Shown here: piece by piece, positions 54,044 through 62,719 of the stretch
Layout: each line of letters starts with the position of its first letter
How positions within the stretch are numbered: position 1 is the stretch's first letter
Source of the DNA: an uncultured Spirochaetota bacterium
GTDB lineage: Bacteria > Spirochaetota > Spirochaetia > Treponematales > Rectinemataceae
Assembly: GCA_903821875.1 (NCBI GenBank)
Contig: CAIJMU010000057.1
Coordinates: 20,632 to 84,631 of the forward strand
DNA: 64,000 nt
Direction of reading: 5' to 3'
Program-made: the position numbers and the translations under genes
The notes under the pieces: model-generated
Told to the model about the DNA's origin: nothing
Seen by the model: only the letters and a program-made list of their open reading frames with translations
Databases searched by the model: none

Positions 54044-56907
54044 CAGTGAACCTCAGTCTCAACGGCAAGAAAAAAGCCTGGGAATGCGGCGAGGGGGAAA
54101 GCCTCCGTGACCTCCTGCGGAGGAAGGGCATCGTCTCGGTGAGGAACGGCTGCGACGGGGAAGGCTCCTGCGGCCTCTGCGCAGTCCTCCTCGACGGGAT
54201 GCTCGTCAACTCCTGCCAGGTCCTGGCGGCCGAGGCCGAGGGCAGGCAGATCCTCGCCGTCGAGCGCGATACGAATGACAGAGTACTGTCGATCGTGCAA
54301 CGCTCCCTCATCGACGCCTCCTGCGTCCAGTGCGGCTACTGCACGCCTGCGGTCAGCCTTGCCCTCCGCGAGCTCCTCGTCCGCAGCCCCCGGCCCAGCG
54401 ACGACGAGATCCGGGATGCCCTGTCAGGCACACTCTGCCGCTGCACGGGCTATGAGCAGTTCCTCGCCGCCGCGCGCCTTGCCTCCAGGCGCCTCGATGA
54501 TCCCTCGTGCCTCGCATTGCCTGAGCCTGAGTTCAGGCCCGACCTCAGGCATATCGGCAAAGACCGCGAGAAGGTCGATGCAGCGTACCTGGCCCAGGGC
54601 GAGCGTGCCTTTGTCGAGGATCGGGTTGCTGCCGACGCCCTCCATCTCAAGGTGCTCGGGAGTCCCCACGCCCACGCCTTCGTGAAGTCCGTGGATGCGA
54701 GCGAAGCCCTGGCCATGCCCGGAGTCATCGCCGTCGTCCACACCTTCAATTGCCCCGACAAGGTCTACACGACGGCAGGGCAGGGTTTCCCCGAGCCGAG
54801 TCCCCACGACCAGCGCATGTTCCCCCGCAAGGTCCGCTTTGTCGGCGACCGCGTCGCGGCAGTCCTTGCAGAAACCTCCAGCCAGGCCCGCGCCGCCCTC
54901 GCGGCCATCAAGGTCGAATACGAAGTACTGAAGCCCGTCCTCTCGATCGCCGAGGCCAAGGCCACAGGCGCGCCTGTCGTCCATTCAGGCGATGTCCACT
55001 ATGTCGTAGGATCGGGACCCGAGGGTTCTTCCACCAGGGGAGACGGCCGCGACGACTCCATCACCTACCAGTTCCCCATCCACGCGGACCCCCACCGCAA
55101 CCTTGCCGCAAGCGCCCATGGGGGCATCGGCGACGTGGACGCGGGCTTCAAGGAAGCTGATGTCATAATTGAACGCAGCTACCGGGGCAACCGCGTCCAG
55201 TGCACACCTATGGAACCCCATGTCGTCTATGCCCGTACCGAAGCGGGCCGGCTTGTCATCCATGCCTCGACCCAGGTGCCCTGGCACGTCCGCCGCATCG
55301 TCTCCCGTGTCATCGGCATCCCTGAAAACATGGTCCGCATTGTCAAGGAACGGGTGGGCGGCGGCTTCGGGGCCAAACAGGACATCGTCGTCGAGGACCT
55401 CGCAGGCTATCTCGCCTGGACAACAGGCAAGCCGGTATTCTTCCGTCTTACCCGCGAGGAGGAGTTCACCTCCTCACGCACTCGCCATGCGATGGACATA
55501 ACAGTGAAGATGGGAGCCAGAAAGGACGGGACGCTCACGGCCATCGACATGCACGTCGATGCCGACACTGGCCCCTACGGACAGCACTGCCTCACGGTTC
55601 CCATGAATTCCGTCTCCAAGAGCCTCCCCCTCCTCATCTGCCCCAACGCCCGCTTCACTGTCGATTCCTGGTACACCAACCTTTCCGTAGCCGGAGCCTA
55701 CCAGGGCTATGGGGCGCCCAAGGGCTCCTTTGCCGTCCAGACCTGCCTCGCGGAACTCGCGAAGGAGCTTGGAATCGACCAATTAGACATGATCGAGAAG
55801 AACAGAGTGCGCTCTGGCACCCGCATAGAGATCCTGAAGTCCCTCGGCGAGGGCCGCGAGGGAGCGGCCGTAGACCTCGGGGACTGCGGTCTCGGAGTCA
55901 TGCTCGACAAGGGCCGGCAGGCCATCTCTTCGTGGAAGGCCCGGCCTCCCGCCACGGACAGCGACTGGAAGACCGGGCGTGGAGGCGTGATCGTGCAGCA
56001 GGGCTCCGGGCTTCCCGGACTCGATGCCGCGAACGCCGAGATCCGCCTGCTGGCTGACGGTACCGCCCTCCTCCTCTCGGGCGGCGCCGACCTCGGTACC
56101 GGTCTCGATACGGTCACTTCCAAGGCTGCCGCCGAGATCCTCGGCCTCGACATGGAAGACATAACAGTCATATCCGGCGACACCGACCTCACGCCCTTCG
56201 ACAAGGGTGCCTACGCCTCCTCAGGCACCTACTTTTCAGGCAACGCCGCGCTCAAGGCCGCCGAGGACCTGCGCGAAAGGATCCTCGCCGCCGCTGCGGG
56301 AATCCTCGGCGAGCCAGTGTCGGGCCTCAAGCTCGTCCACCGCGGAAAGATCGTCGGTACTAAAGGCAGCCTCACCTTGGGAGAGATTGCCCACAGGTCT
56401 GGCCAGGGCGAGGGCTTCGGGGAACTTTCCGGCTTCGGCTGCTTCAAGACCCTCCACTCGGCCTTCCCCTACGGCGCCCACTTCGCCGAGGTCCGGGTAA
56501 ATACACGTACCGGCGACGTGAAGCTCGAGCGCTTCCACGTCTACCAGGACTGCGGCACGCCCATCAACCCGGCCCTCGCAAAGGGCCAGATCTATGGCGG
56601 CGTGATGAAGGCGGTCGGACATTCCCTCTACGAGGAAATGCTCTACGACGAATCCGGCACCTGCGTTAATCCCCGCTTCCTCGACTACAAGATCCCCTCG
56701 ATCAACGAGATCCCCCGCGACTTCGTGGTCGAACTCGTACCGGTGGAGGACGAGGTAGGCCCCTTCGGGGCGAAGAGCGTCTCGGAGATCGCCTTGAACG
56801 GGGCGGCCCCCGCGATCGCGATCGCCATTCATGACGCAACCGGAGCCTGGCTCCGGCAATGGCCCTTCACGCCCGAGCGCGTACTGCGCGCACTGGGCAA
56901 AATCTAG
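54040..56907 (+). CDS. xdhD: XdhD-type molybdenum hydroxylase with fused 2Fe-2S domain
   Basis: A 955-residue protein, nearly the same length as E. coli XdhD. Residues 1-155 carry two [2Fe-2S] clusters (CDGEGSCGLCAV; CVQCGYC; CRCTGYEQF); the rest is the molybdopterin domain (GGGFGAKQDIVVEDL, YQGYGAPKGSF, and FGAKSVSEIALNG with the catalytic Glu near 916). This family is associated with selenium-dependent molybdenum hydroxylase loci; none of its Sec-independent sequence shows an in-frame TGA. It probably hydroxylates or, in reverse, reduces a purine. No YqeB, YqeC or MocA accessory gene is in the window. Confidence 0.93.
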   Translation: MTVNLSLNGKKKAWECGEGESLRDLLRRKGIVSVRNGCDGEGSCGLCAVLLDGMLVNSCQVLAAEAEGRQILAVERDTNDRVLSIVQRSLIDASCVQCGYCTPAVSLALRELLVRSPRPSDDEIRDALSGTLCRCTGYEQFLAAARLASRRLDDPSCLALPEPEFRPDLRHIGKDREKVDAAYLAQGERAFVEDRVAADALHLKVLGSPHAHAFVKSVDASEALAMPGVIAVVHTFNCPDKVYTTAGQGFPEPSPHDQRMFPRKVRFVGDRVAAVLAETSSQARAALAAIKVEYEVLKPVLSIAEAKATGAPVVHSGDVHYVVGSGPEGSSTRGDGRDDSITYQFPIHADPHRNLAASAHGGIGDVDAGFKEADVIIERSYRGNRVQCTPMEPHVVYARTEAGRLVIHASTQVPWHVRRIVSRVIGIPENMVRIVKERVGGGFGAKQDIVVEDLAGYLAWTTGKPVFFRLTREEEFTSSRTRHAMDITVKMGARKDGTLTAIDMHVDADTGPYGQHCLTVPMNSVSKSLPLLICPNARFTVDSWYTNLSVAGAYQGYGAPKGSFAVQTCLAELAKELGIDQLDMIEKNRVRSGTRIEILKSLGEGREGAAVDLGDCGLGVMLDKGRQAISSWKARPPATDSDWKTGRGGVIVQQGSGLPGLDAANAEIRLLADGTALLLSGGADLGTGLDTVTSKAAAEILGLDMEDITVISGDTDLTPFDKGAYASSGTYFSGNAALKAAEDLRERILAAAAGILGEPVSGLKLVHRGKIVGTKGSLTLGEIAHRSGQGEGFGELSGFGCFKTLHSAFPYGAHFAEVRVNTRTGDVKLERFHVYQDCGTPINPALAKGQIYGGVMKAVGHSLYEEMLYDESGTCVNPRFLDYKIPSINEIPRDFVVELVPVEDEVGPFGAKSVSEIALNGAAPAIAIAIHDATGAWLRQWPFTPERVLRALGKI

Positions 56908-57011
56908 CGCCGTGGGCGCTGGGAAACACTTGAAAGCACCGATTGGTGCTGCTTGGCGCCACAGGCGTCGCGGCGCAACGCACCGCGGCGCAATGCGCCG
57001 ATGGAGGTTAC
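56908..57011 (+). promoter_or_regulatory. Structured leader of ygeW
   Basis: This is the longest gap in the operon. It holds a hairpin AGCACC-GATT-GGTGCT (56935-56950) and GGCGC-AAT-GCGCC (56987-56999) next to the GGAGG ribosome-binding site, plus a short imperfect direct repeat of CGCGGCGCAA. Could tune ygeW expression. No T-run, so not a clear terminator. Confidence 0.5.
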
Positions 57012-58208
57012 ATGGACCTGAAGAAAATCTGGAAGCTCGTCGACGAGCTCCGTGGCAAGAAGACCGGGATGTACCACAAGGACTTCCTGCTCACCTGGGA
57101 GAAGAGCCGCGATGAACTCGACGCCACCTTCCTTGTAGCGGACATCCTGCGCGGCATGCGCGAGGCCAACGTCTCGCCGAAGATCTGGGACTCAGGCATC
57201 GCGGTCTCCAACTTCCGCGACAACTCCACACGCACCCGTTTCTCCTACGCCTCTGCCTGCGACCTCCTGGGCCTCTACGTCCAGGACCTCGACGAGGGCA
57301 AGAGCCAGATCGCCCACGGAGAGACCGTCCGTGAGACAGCCACGATGATCTCCTTCCTCACCGAGGCCATCGGCATCCGCGACGACATGTACCTGGGCGA
57401 GGGTGATACCTACCAGCGCGAAGTCGGCAAGTCCCTCGACGAGGCCGTCAAGGCTGGCGTCCTGTCGGATCGCCCCACCATCGTCAACCTCCAGTCGGAC
57501 ATCGACCACCCCACCCAGGCCATGGCCGACATCCTCCACCTCGCCCACCACTTCGGTGGCCTCGACAAGCTCAAGGGCAAGAAGCTCGCCATGACCTGGG
57601 CCTATAGTCCTAGTTATGGCAAACCGCTGTCCGTGCCCCAGGGCATCATCGGCCTGGCCAGCCGCTTCGGCATGGAGATCAGCCTGGCCCACCCCGAAGG
57701 CTACGATCTCATCCCCGATGTCGTCGCGCTTTCCAGGAAGCAGGCAGCAGCCTCCGGCGGATCCTTTGCCCACGTCAACTCGATGGAAGCGGCCTTCAAG
57801 GATGCGGACATCGTCTATCCCAAGAGCTGGGCTCCCTATAACGTCATGCAGCAGCGGGTCCCCCTCCTCCACGAGGGCAACACCGCCGGCCTCAAGGACC
57901 TCGAGAAGGCCTGCCTCGCCAACAACGCCAAATTCACCAATTGGGAATGTGACGAGGCGAAGATGAAGCTCACCAAGGACGGGAAGGCGCTCTATATGCA
58001 CTGCCTCCCCGCCGACATCACCGACGTGTCCTGCAAGCAGGGCGAGGTCGCAGCCTCCGTCTTCGACCGCTACCGGGACGCCACCTACCTCGAGGCAGGC
58101 TATAAACCCTACATAATTGCGGCAATGATTCTGCTCGGAAAGAAGAAAGACCCCGTGGCGACCCTGTCCCACCTCATAGAGAGGGGACTGGTCAGGAACC
58201 TGGACTGA
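57012..58208 (+). CDS. ygeW: YgeW-type knotted carbamoyltransferase
   Basis: A 398-residue transcarbamylase close to the 396-residue E. coli YgeW. The carbamoyl phosphate site is FRDNSTRTRFSYASA; later motifs are DIDHPTQAMADIL, MTWAYSPSYGKPLSVPQ and the C-terminal MHCLPADI. The substrate loop differs from ornithine and aspartate transcarbamylases, as known for YgeW. In purine catabolism it likely works in the phosphorolytic direction, releasing carbamoyl phosphate for ATP formation by a carbamate kinase, which is not in this window. The start has GGAGG four bases upstream. Confidence 0.94.
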   Translation: MDLKKIWKLVDELRGKKTGMYHKDFLLTWEKSRDELDATFLVADILRGMREANVSPKIWDSGIAVSNFRDNSTRTRFSYASACDLLGLYVQDLDEGKSQIAHGETVRETATMISFLTEAIGIRDDMYLGEGDTYQREVGKSLDEAVKAGVLSDRPTIVNLQSDIDHPTQAMADILHLAHHFGGLDKLKGKKLAMTWAYSPSYGKPLSVPQGIIGLASRFGMEISLAHPEGYDLIPDVVALSRKQAAASGGSFAHVNSMEAAFKDADIVYPKSWAPYNVMQQRVPLLHEGNTAGLKDLEKACLANNAKFTNWECDEAKMKLTKDGKALYMHCLPADITDVSCKQGEVAASVFDRYRDATYLEAGYKPYIIAAMILLGKKKDPVATLSHLIERGLVRNLD

Positions 58209-58291
58209 GGGTCTGGCGAATCAGTGACCATCCGGGGGAGGAAGGCCTTTCCAGAAGCTGGCCTTCCCCGGAACTCCGGCGCGCCTTCCTC

Positions 58292-59401
58292 GTGGCATCG
58301 GTTGCCCTCCTCGCCCTTTCCTGCGGCCAGGTCACGATAGTCCGCGACCTCCGCGCGGTATGGGCCAACGATGATTCTTCGGTCCTCCTGATCCGGGGGG
58401 AGTACAGGACCACCAATCCCGGTGCTTCCTTTTACTACGACCCGGCAGCGACCGATTACGAGGTGGTCCTCCTCGAGTCCGGCCCTCCAGAAGCCGGGGC
58501 CACCGCCCTTCCGGAAGCTCGCGAGATCGACCGCTTTTCGGAGGCAGCCTGGAATGCCGAGCTGGGACAGGCCATCCATCTTGCGTCGGGCGGTCTTGCG
58601 CAGTACCTCCCTGTCTACTGGTTTCCCGCCCTCCACCGTGCTGTGTTTTCGGGTGGCAATACGGGACCGATGGTCCGCAACACGGAGACTGGCCAGCCAA
58701 CCTGGTTTCCCAAACCTGAATCAGCCATCAGGCAGGCCTACGCTGCTGCCTGGCCTGACTTCGATGAGGCCCGCCTCGATCTCCTGACTGAATGGACCAG
58801 CCCCCTCGATGCGGTTCCTTCACCCGATGGGACCCTCATCGCCGCTGCCTACGGAAGCGCCGAAATACCCTCCTCGGGGACTTTGTTCGGGGACTTCCAC
58901 TACTGGACCGTAGTCGTCCTCTTTGATGCGGCAACGGGGACAGTCATCGATGAAGTCGTTCCCCTGGCCAACCGCGACTTCGACTTCCGCTTGCTCGATA
59001 CCTATGCGCCCCTGGTGACAGAGGCGCCCGCGCGGTCCATGCTTGCCTGGGCTCCCGGGGGAGGGGCCCTCTACGCATGGATGTTCCAGATGAATGGAAG
59101 CGGGGTCGATGGAGGAGGCGTGGGAAGCGGTCGGCCACGCCTCATCTCCCTGGCAGAGGGGAGGCAGGCCTTCGCCTCCCCGGTCGACGCGACAGAACTC
59201 CCGGCCAGACCCCTGGCCTGCCCCTCCGGCCCGGTTTCCCGCGACGGCCGGGCCTTTGCGCTCTCGACTTCAGGGAACACGACGACAATTGCGATCCAGG
59301 ACTTCCAGGCCGGCAACCTGCCCGCCTTTGTGCCCTTCGACGCGGAAACCCCGGTGTCTGTCACCGATTTCCTCGATCAATATGGAGGATTCCGCTACTG
59401 A
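58292..59401 (+). CDS. Putative lipoprotein of unknown function
   Basis: About 369 residues from a GTG at 58292. A lipobox is visible (LLALSC, Cys near 11), but the pre-Cys segment is short; codons upstream would add RRAFLV, so the true start may be an unusual codon further 5'. The body has no cofactor or catalytic motif I recognise. It contains runs such as YWFPALHRAVFSGGN, PSPDGTLIAAAYGS and SRDGRAFALSTSGN, which hint at a beta-propeller-like repeat fold. It lies after the purine operon on the same strand and is convergent with the dNTPase gene (16 bp). Confidence 0.7.
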   Translation: MASVALLALSCGQVTIVRDLRAVWANDDSSVLLIRGEYRTTNPGASFYYDPAATDYEVVLLESGPPEAGATALPEAREIDRFSEAAWNAELGQAIHLASGGLAQYLPVYWFPALHRAVFSGGNTGPMVRNTETGQPTWFPKPESAIRQAYAAAWPDFDEARLDLLTEWTSPLDAVPSPDGTLIAAAYGSAEIPSSGTLFGDFHYWTVVVLFDAATGTVIDEVVPLANRDFDFRLLDTYAPLVTEAPARSMLAWAPGGGALYAWMFQMNGSGVDGGGVGSGRPRLISLAEGRQAFASPVDATELPARPLACPSGPVSRDGRAFALSTSGNTTTIAIQDFQAGNLPAFVPFDAETPVSVTDFLDQYGGFRY

Positions 59402-59417
59402 GGGCTGTCGGCTGGGG

Positions 59418-60746
59418 TCAGTAGAGCCGCGGCAGCGACATCCCCTTGAGCTTCCGGTAGAGCGAAAGCGCGTAGGAGTCGGTCATCCCCGCAGCATAGT
59501 CCACGACCCGACGGAGGATGTCGTAACGCGTGTCGCCGGGCAGGGGCGCGATAGCAGGCAGGATGTCGAGGATGGTGGCTGACCTGACGCCTCGGGCAGC
59601 TTCGGACTCCAGGGCGACTGAGGTAAAGATGTCCAAAAGGCCTCCGAGGACCTCGAAGCCCGCGACCTCGATTTCAAGTACAGGACGGTCGCGGTAGATG
59701 CGCTCGAGGCTGAGCGTCCGGATAGCCTCGAGGGCACCGGCGCTCGGTATCCCGGTAGCGAGGCTGCCCCCGTAGGCGCCCTCCGCGATCGCGTAGACAT
59801 GATCGCCGAACTCCTCGGCGCACTGGAAAACAAGGCTGTTTATCGCCTTGGCCCTGAGGAAGGCCATGCGCTGGTTGTCGTCCTGTCCCGCGTGCCGCGC
59901 GTCGATGGTCAAGCCTTCAGGGTTGGCCGAGGCGATCGAATGGAGAAGGGGTTCGACCTCGGCGAGGCGGACGATGCGGAGCCGAACTGCATCCTCGAGA
60001 TCGATGATGAGGTAGCAGATGTCGTCAGCGGCCTCGGTGAGCCAGGCGAAGGGGAAGCGGCTCATGGCGAAATCAGGCGGAGGAGCGAGCCGGCGCGAGC
60101 CGAACTTTTCGAGGATTCCCTCGAGCACTGCCTGCTCGCTGGCAAAGCTCCCGTATTTCTTCATGTCGCGCCGGGCGGCGTGCACCGGTTCTGACCAGGA
60201 GTCCACGAGGGCAGAGCGCGGATACTTGGTGAAGGCCGCGATGGTATTGGCCGTCAGCCTAAGATCCGGGGAGATACGTGAGATCACGCGGAGACCCTGG
60301 GCGTTGCCCTCGAAACGCCGGAACTCCTCCGCTTCCAGGGCTGAGAGCCCCGACAGGATATCCGGCCTGAGGCGGAAAAAGGCCGAGATCGCGTCTTCTC
60401 CTGAATGCCCGAAGGGAGGGTTGCCGATGTCGTGAGCCAGGCAGGCTGCACGCACCAGGTCGCCAAGCTGCCGCGATTCCTCGCCACCCCAGCCTTCCCG
60501 GCCTTCCAGTACGCGTTCGCCGACAATGCTGCCCAAGGACCGCCCCACGGCGCTCGTCTCGAGGCTGTGGGTCATCCGGTTGTGGACAAAGTAGCTCTCA
60601 GGCACGGGAAAGACCTGGGTCTTGTCGTTCAGGCGCCTGAAGGCTGTCGAGAAGATGATCCTGTCCTGGTCGCGCTCGAACTCGGAGCGGCCCTTGGTGA
60701 TCCGGTTGTCCGCAAAACGCGGTACGAGGAGCTGTGCGAAGTCCAT
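59418..60746 (-). CDS. dgt: Deoxyguanosinetriphosphate triphosphohydrolase-like protein
   Basis: About 442 residues from the ATG at 60746, where family similarity begins (the frame stays open upstream to 60884). HD-domain motifs are NRMTHSLETSAVGRSLG, CLAHDIGNPPFGHSGE (His-Asp pair) and LTEAADDICYLIIDLED, plus the conserved RGRSEFERDQDRI-type segment early on. dGTPases convert dNTP to nucleoside and triphosphate. The gene stands alone and is divergent from rex. Whether it prefers dGTP is not visible. Confidence 0.9.
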   Translation of the reverse strand: MDFAQLLVPRFADNRITKGRSEFERDQDRIIFSTAFRRLNDKTQVFPVPESYFVHNRMTHSLETSAVGRSLGSIVGERVLEGREGWGGEESRQLGDLVRAACLAHDIGNPPFGHSGEDAISAFFRLRPDILSGLSALEAEEFRRFEGNAQGLRVISRISPDLRLTANTIAAFTKYPRSALVDSWSEPVHAARRDMKKYGSFASEQAVLEGILEKFGSRRLAPPPDFAMSRFPFAWLTEAADDICYLIIDLEDAVRLRIVRLAEVEPLLHSIASANPEGLTIDARHAGQDDNQRMAFLRAKAINSLVFQCAEEFGDHVYAIAEGAYGGSLATGIPSAGALEAIRTLSLERIYRDRPVLEIEVAGFEVLGGLLDIFTSVALESEAARGVRSATILDILPAIAPLPGDTRYDILRRVVDYAAGMTDSYALSLYRKLKGMSLPRLY

Positions 60747-60806
60747 CCGGGGGAGTATGCGCAATCCTCCGGTCGTCCACAAGGTCGCCGAAGCGAAGTC
60801 TAGGAG

Positions 60807-60818
60807 GGGGACAGACAC
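60807..60818 (+). repeat. 12-mer repeat between dgt and rex
   Basis: Exact single copy in the divergent intergenic region; the first exact copy after the purine operon. Confidence 0.85.
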
Positions 60819-60874
60819 CGTTTTATGAGATTCTTTATTGACTTTTTTATCGACATGACACATTTTTAGCGGAT

Positions 60875-61558
60875 ATGGGAGCAACTACCGTGCTAAAAAC
60901 CAAGGTTTCCTTTGCACCTTCCGTCCGCAGGCTGCCACAGTACCTCCATATCATCCGAGCCTCCCTTGCGGCCGGCGACACATACATTTCAGGCACGGTC
61001 ATCGCCCAGGAGCTCAACCTTGAGCCCATCCAGGTCCGCAAGGACCTGGCCATCACGGGGATAATCGGCAAACCCAAGAAGGGCTACCCGGTGCCAGCCT
61101 TGGTTCAGGCCATCGAGCGCTACCTTGGCTGGGACCAATCCCACACAGCCCTTCTAGTTGGCGCTGGAAACCTCGGTTCCGCCCTGGCCGGTTACCCGGA
61201 GTTCGCCCGACACGGACTCAACTTCGTCGCCGCCTTTGACACCGACCCCGGAAAGATCGGGAAGCAGATCCACGGGGTCACGATCCACGACATGGCCAAG
61301 CTCGGCGAGCTGGCGGGCAGCCTCAAAGCCTGCATGGCAGTACTTGCGGTTCCTTCTCCCAACGCCCAGGCTACCGCCGACATCCTGGTGAAAGCGGGCA
61401 TCAGGGCCATCTGGAACTTTACCAACATCAAGCTCAAGGTCGATCCCGAGGTAGTCGTCCAGCGTGAGGACCTGTCCTCGGGCTTTGCCATACTCTCGGT
61501 GATGATGAACACCCGGAACACCTGCGGCACAAAGCCAGGGCACGCGAAAGAGGACTGA
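60875..61558 (+). CDS. rex: Redox-sensing transcriptional repressor Rex
   Basis: A 227-residue Rex protein. The N-terminal winged helix (SVRRLPQYLHIIRAS, NLEPIQVRKDLAITGI) is followed by an NAD(H)-binding Rossmann domain (LLVGAGNLGSALAGY, AAFDTDPGKIG) and AGIRAIWNFTNIKL. Rex senses the NADH/NAD ratio and represses fermentation and hydrogen or formate genes. Two starts are possible: ATG 60875 or GTG 60890; the latter has GGGAG eight bases upstream and may be the real one. A Rex-type operator (TTGTGAA...TTCACAA) is not seen upstream, so self-regulation is not supported. Confidence 0.94.
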   Translation: MGATTVLKTKVSFAPSVRRLPQYLHIIRASLAAGDTYISGTVIAQELNLEPIQVRKDLAITGIIGKPKKGYPVPALVQAIERYLGWDQSHTALLVGAGNLGSALAGYPEFARHGLNFVAAFDTDPGKIGKQIHGVTIHDMAKLGELAGSLKACMAVLAVPSPNAQATADILVKAGIRAIWNFTNIKLKVDPEVVVQREDLSSGFAILSVMMNTRNTCGTKPGHAKED

Positions 61559-61566
61559 TCGCCTCC

Positions 61567-62607
61567 GTGCCTGGCCCCTCGGCGAAGGAGCTCGGGCAAG
61601 CCGGGTTTCTCCGGAACCGCGTCGCGAAGAACGAGAAGCACCAGAGGAAGTGGGCCCGCAACGCTGGCATTTCAGCCTTCCGGGTCTATGACAAGGACAT
61701 CCCCGAGATACCTCTGGCCATAGACCTCTTCAGGAACACAGGCGAACTCGATGGTACGGGATGCCTCATTGAGGCCGGACAGCGAGACTGCCTCCTCATC
61801 GCGCTCTACGAACGTCCCTACGAAAAGGATCCCGAACTCGAAGAGCAGTGGCTTGGGCTGATGGCCCAGACAGTCGCCGGCTGCCTTGGCGTCGAAGAGG
61901 AACTCACCTTTACGAAGCACCGGAGACGCCAACGCGGGCTTGCCCAATACGAGCGGCTCGGTTCGGGCCATGCTGAGCGCGTCGTAACCGAGGGCGGCCA
62001 CCATTTCATCGTGAACCTCTCGGACTACCTCGACACGGGGCTCTTCCTGGACCACAGGCCGACGCGGGGCCTCGTCGAGGCCACCTCAGCTGGGCTCCGG
62101 GTGCTCAACCTCTTTTGCTATACGGCGAGTTTTTCGGTCTACGCTGCAGCAGGAGGAGCCCGGGAGGTCACCTCGGTCGATCTCTCGAACACCTACCTGG
62201 CCTGGGCACGCCGCAACCTTGACCTCAACGGTTTCAAGGGACCGGCCTTCCCCCTCATCCGCTCGGATGTCCGGGCATTTCTTTCGCGGGCGAAGGACTC
62301 GGGCAGGACCTGGGACCTCATCATCGCCGATCCGCCAACCTTCTCCAACTCGAGCGCCACCGAGAGGGACTTCGACGTGAACCGCGACTGGCCTGAATTG
62401 CTTGCTTCCTGCCAGGGCGTGCTGGCCGGGGGAGGCACACTCCTCTTCTCAAGCAATTCGAGAAAACTCAAATGGGACTCCTTGCTTTTTGCAGGGCTCG
62501 ATGAGGATCTTTCAGAAAGCTGTCTGCCCCCGGATTTCCGCGACCGCAGAATCCGCAGAACCTGGCGGATCAACTCTGCATCGCATAACTTTTTATCGAA
62601 AGGCTGA
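61567..62607 (+). CDS. RlmK-type 23S rRNA methyltransferase
   Basis: A 346-residue SAM-dependent methyltransferase similar to the C-terminal half (RlmK) of E. coli RlmKL. Matching blocks are FRVYDKDIPEIPLAIDL, KHRRRQRGLAQYERL, FIVNLSDYLDTGLFLDHRPT, the SAM loop LNLFCYTASFSVYAA, VDLSNTYLAWARRNL and the target-site DLIIADPPTFSN. RlmK makes m7G2069 in 23S rRNA; a stand-alone version is normal in many phyla. GTG start at 61567, eight bases after the rex stop, so co-transcription with rex is likely. Confidence 0.88.
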   Translation: MPGPSAKELGQAGFLRNRVAKNEKHQRKWARNAGISAFRVYDKDIPEIPLAIDLFRNTGELDGTGCLIEAGQRDCLLIALYERPYEKDPELEEQWLGLMAQTVAGCLGVEEELTFTKHRRRQRGLAQYERLGSGHAERVVTEGGHHFIVNLSDYLDTGLFLDHRPTRGLVEATSAGLRVLNLFCYTASFSVYAAAGGAREVTSVDLSNTYLAWARRNLDLNGFKGPAFPLIRSDVRAFLSRAKDSGRTWDLIIADPPTFSNSSATERDFDVNRDWPELLASCQGVLAGGGTLLFSSNSRKLKWDSLLFAGLDEDLSESCLPPDFRDRRIRRTWRINSASHNFLSKG

Positions 62608-62719
62608 GTGGACAGACCTGGAAGTGCAGGAGCAATACGGTGTTTTTCGGCCGTAGGGTTGTATACTGGTCCCGTCAGCAGTAGACTTGGAACGATACTT
62701 TCAAGGAGGAGAAGCCTCG

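Noticed and set aside
54040..56907. Selenocysteine in XdhD because the family is linked to selenium
   Set aside because: The frame has no internal TGA; any selenium would be a labile cofactor sulfur/selenium ligand, not visible in DNA.
59352..59363. GTGTCTGTCACC in the lipoprotein gene as a repeat copy
   Set aside because: Differs in the C-run that is otherwise constant; too weak to count.
60819..60874. Rex operator and sigma-70 promoter before rex
   Set aside because: No TTGTGA/TCACAA palindrome; a TTGACT at 60838 lacks an acceptable -10 at the right spacing.
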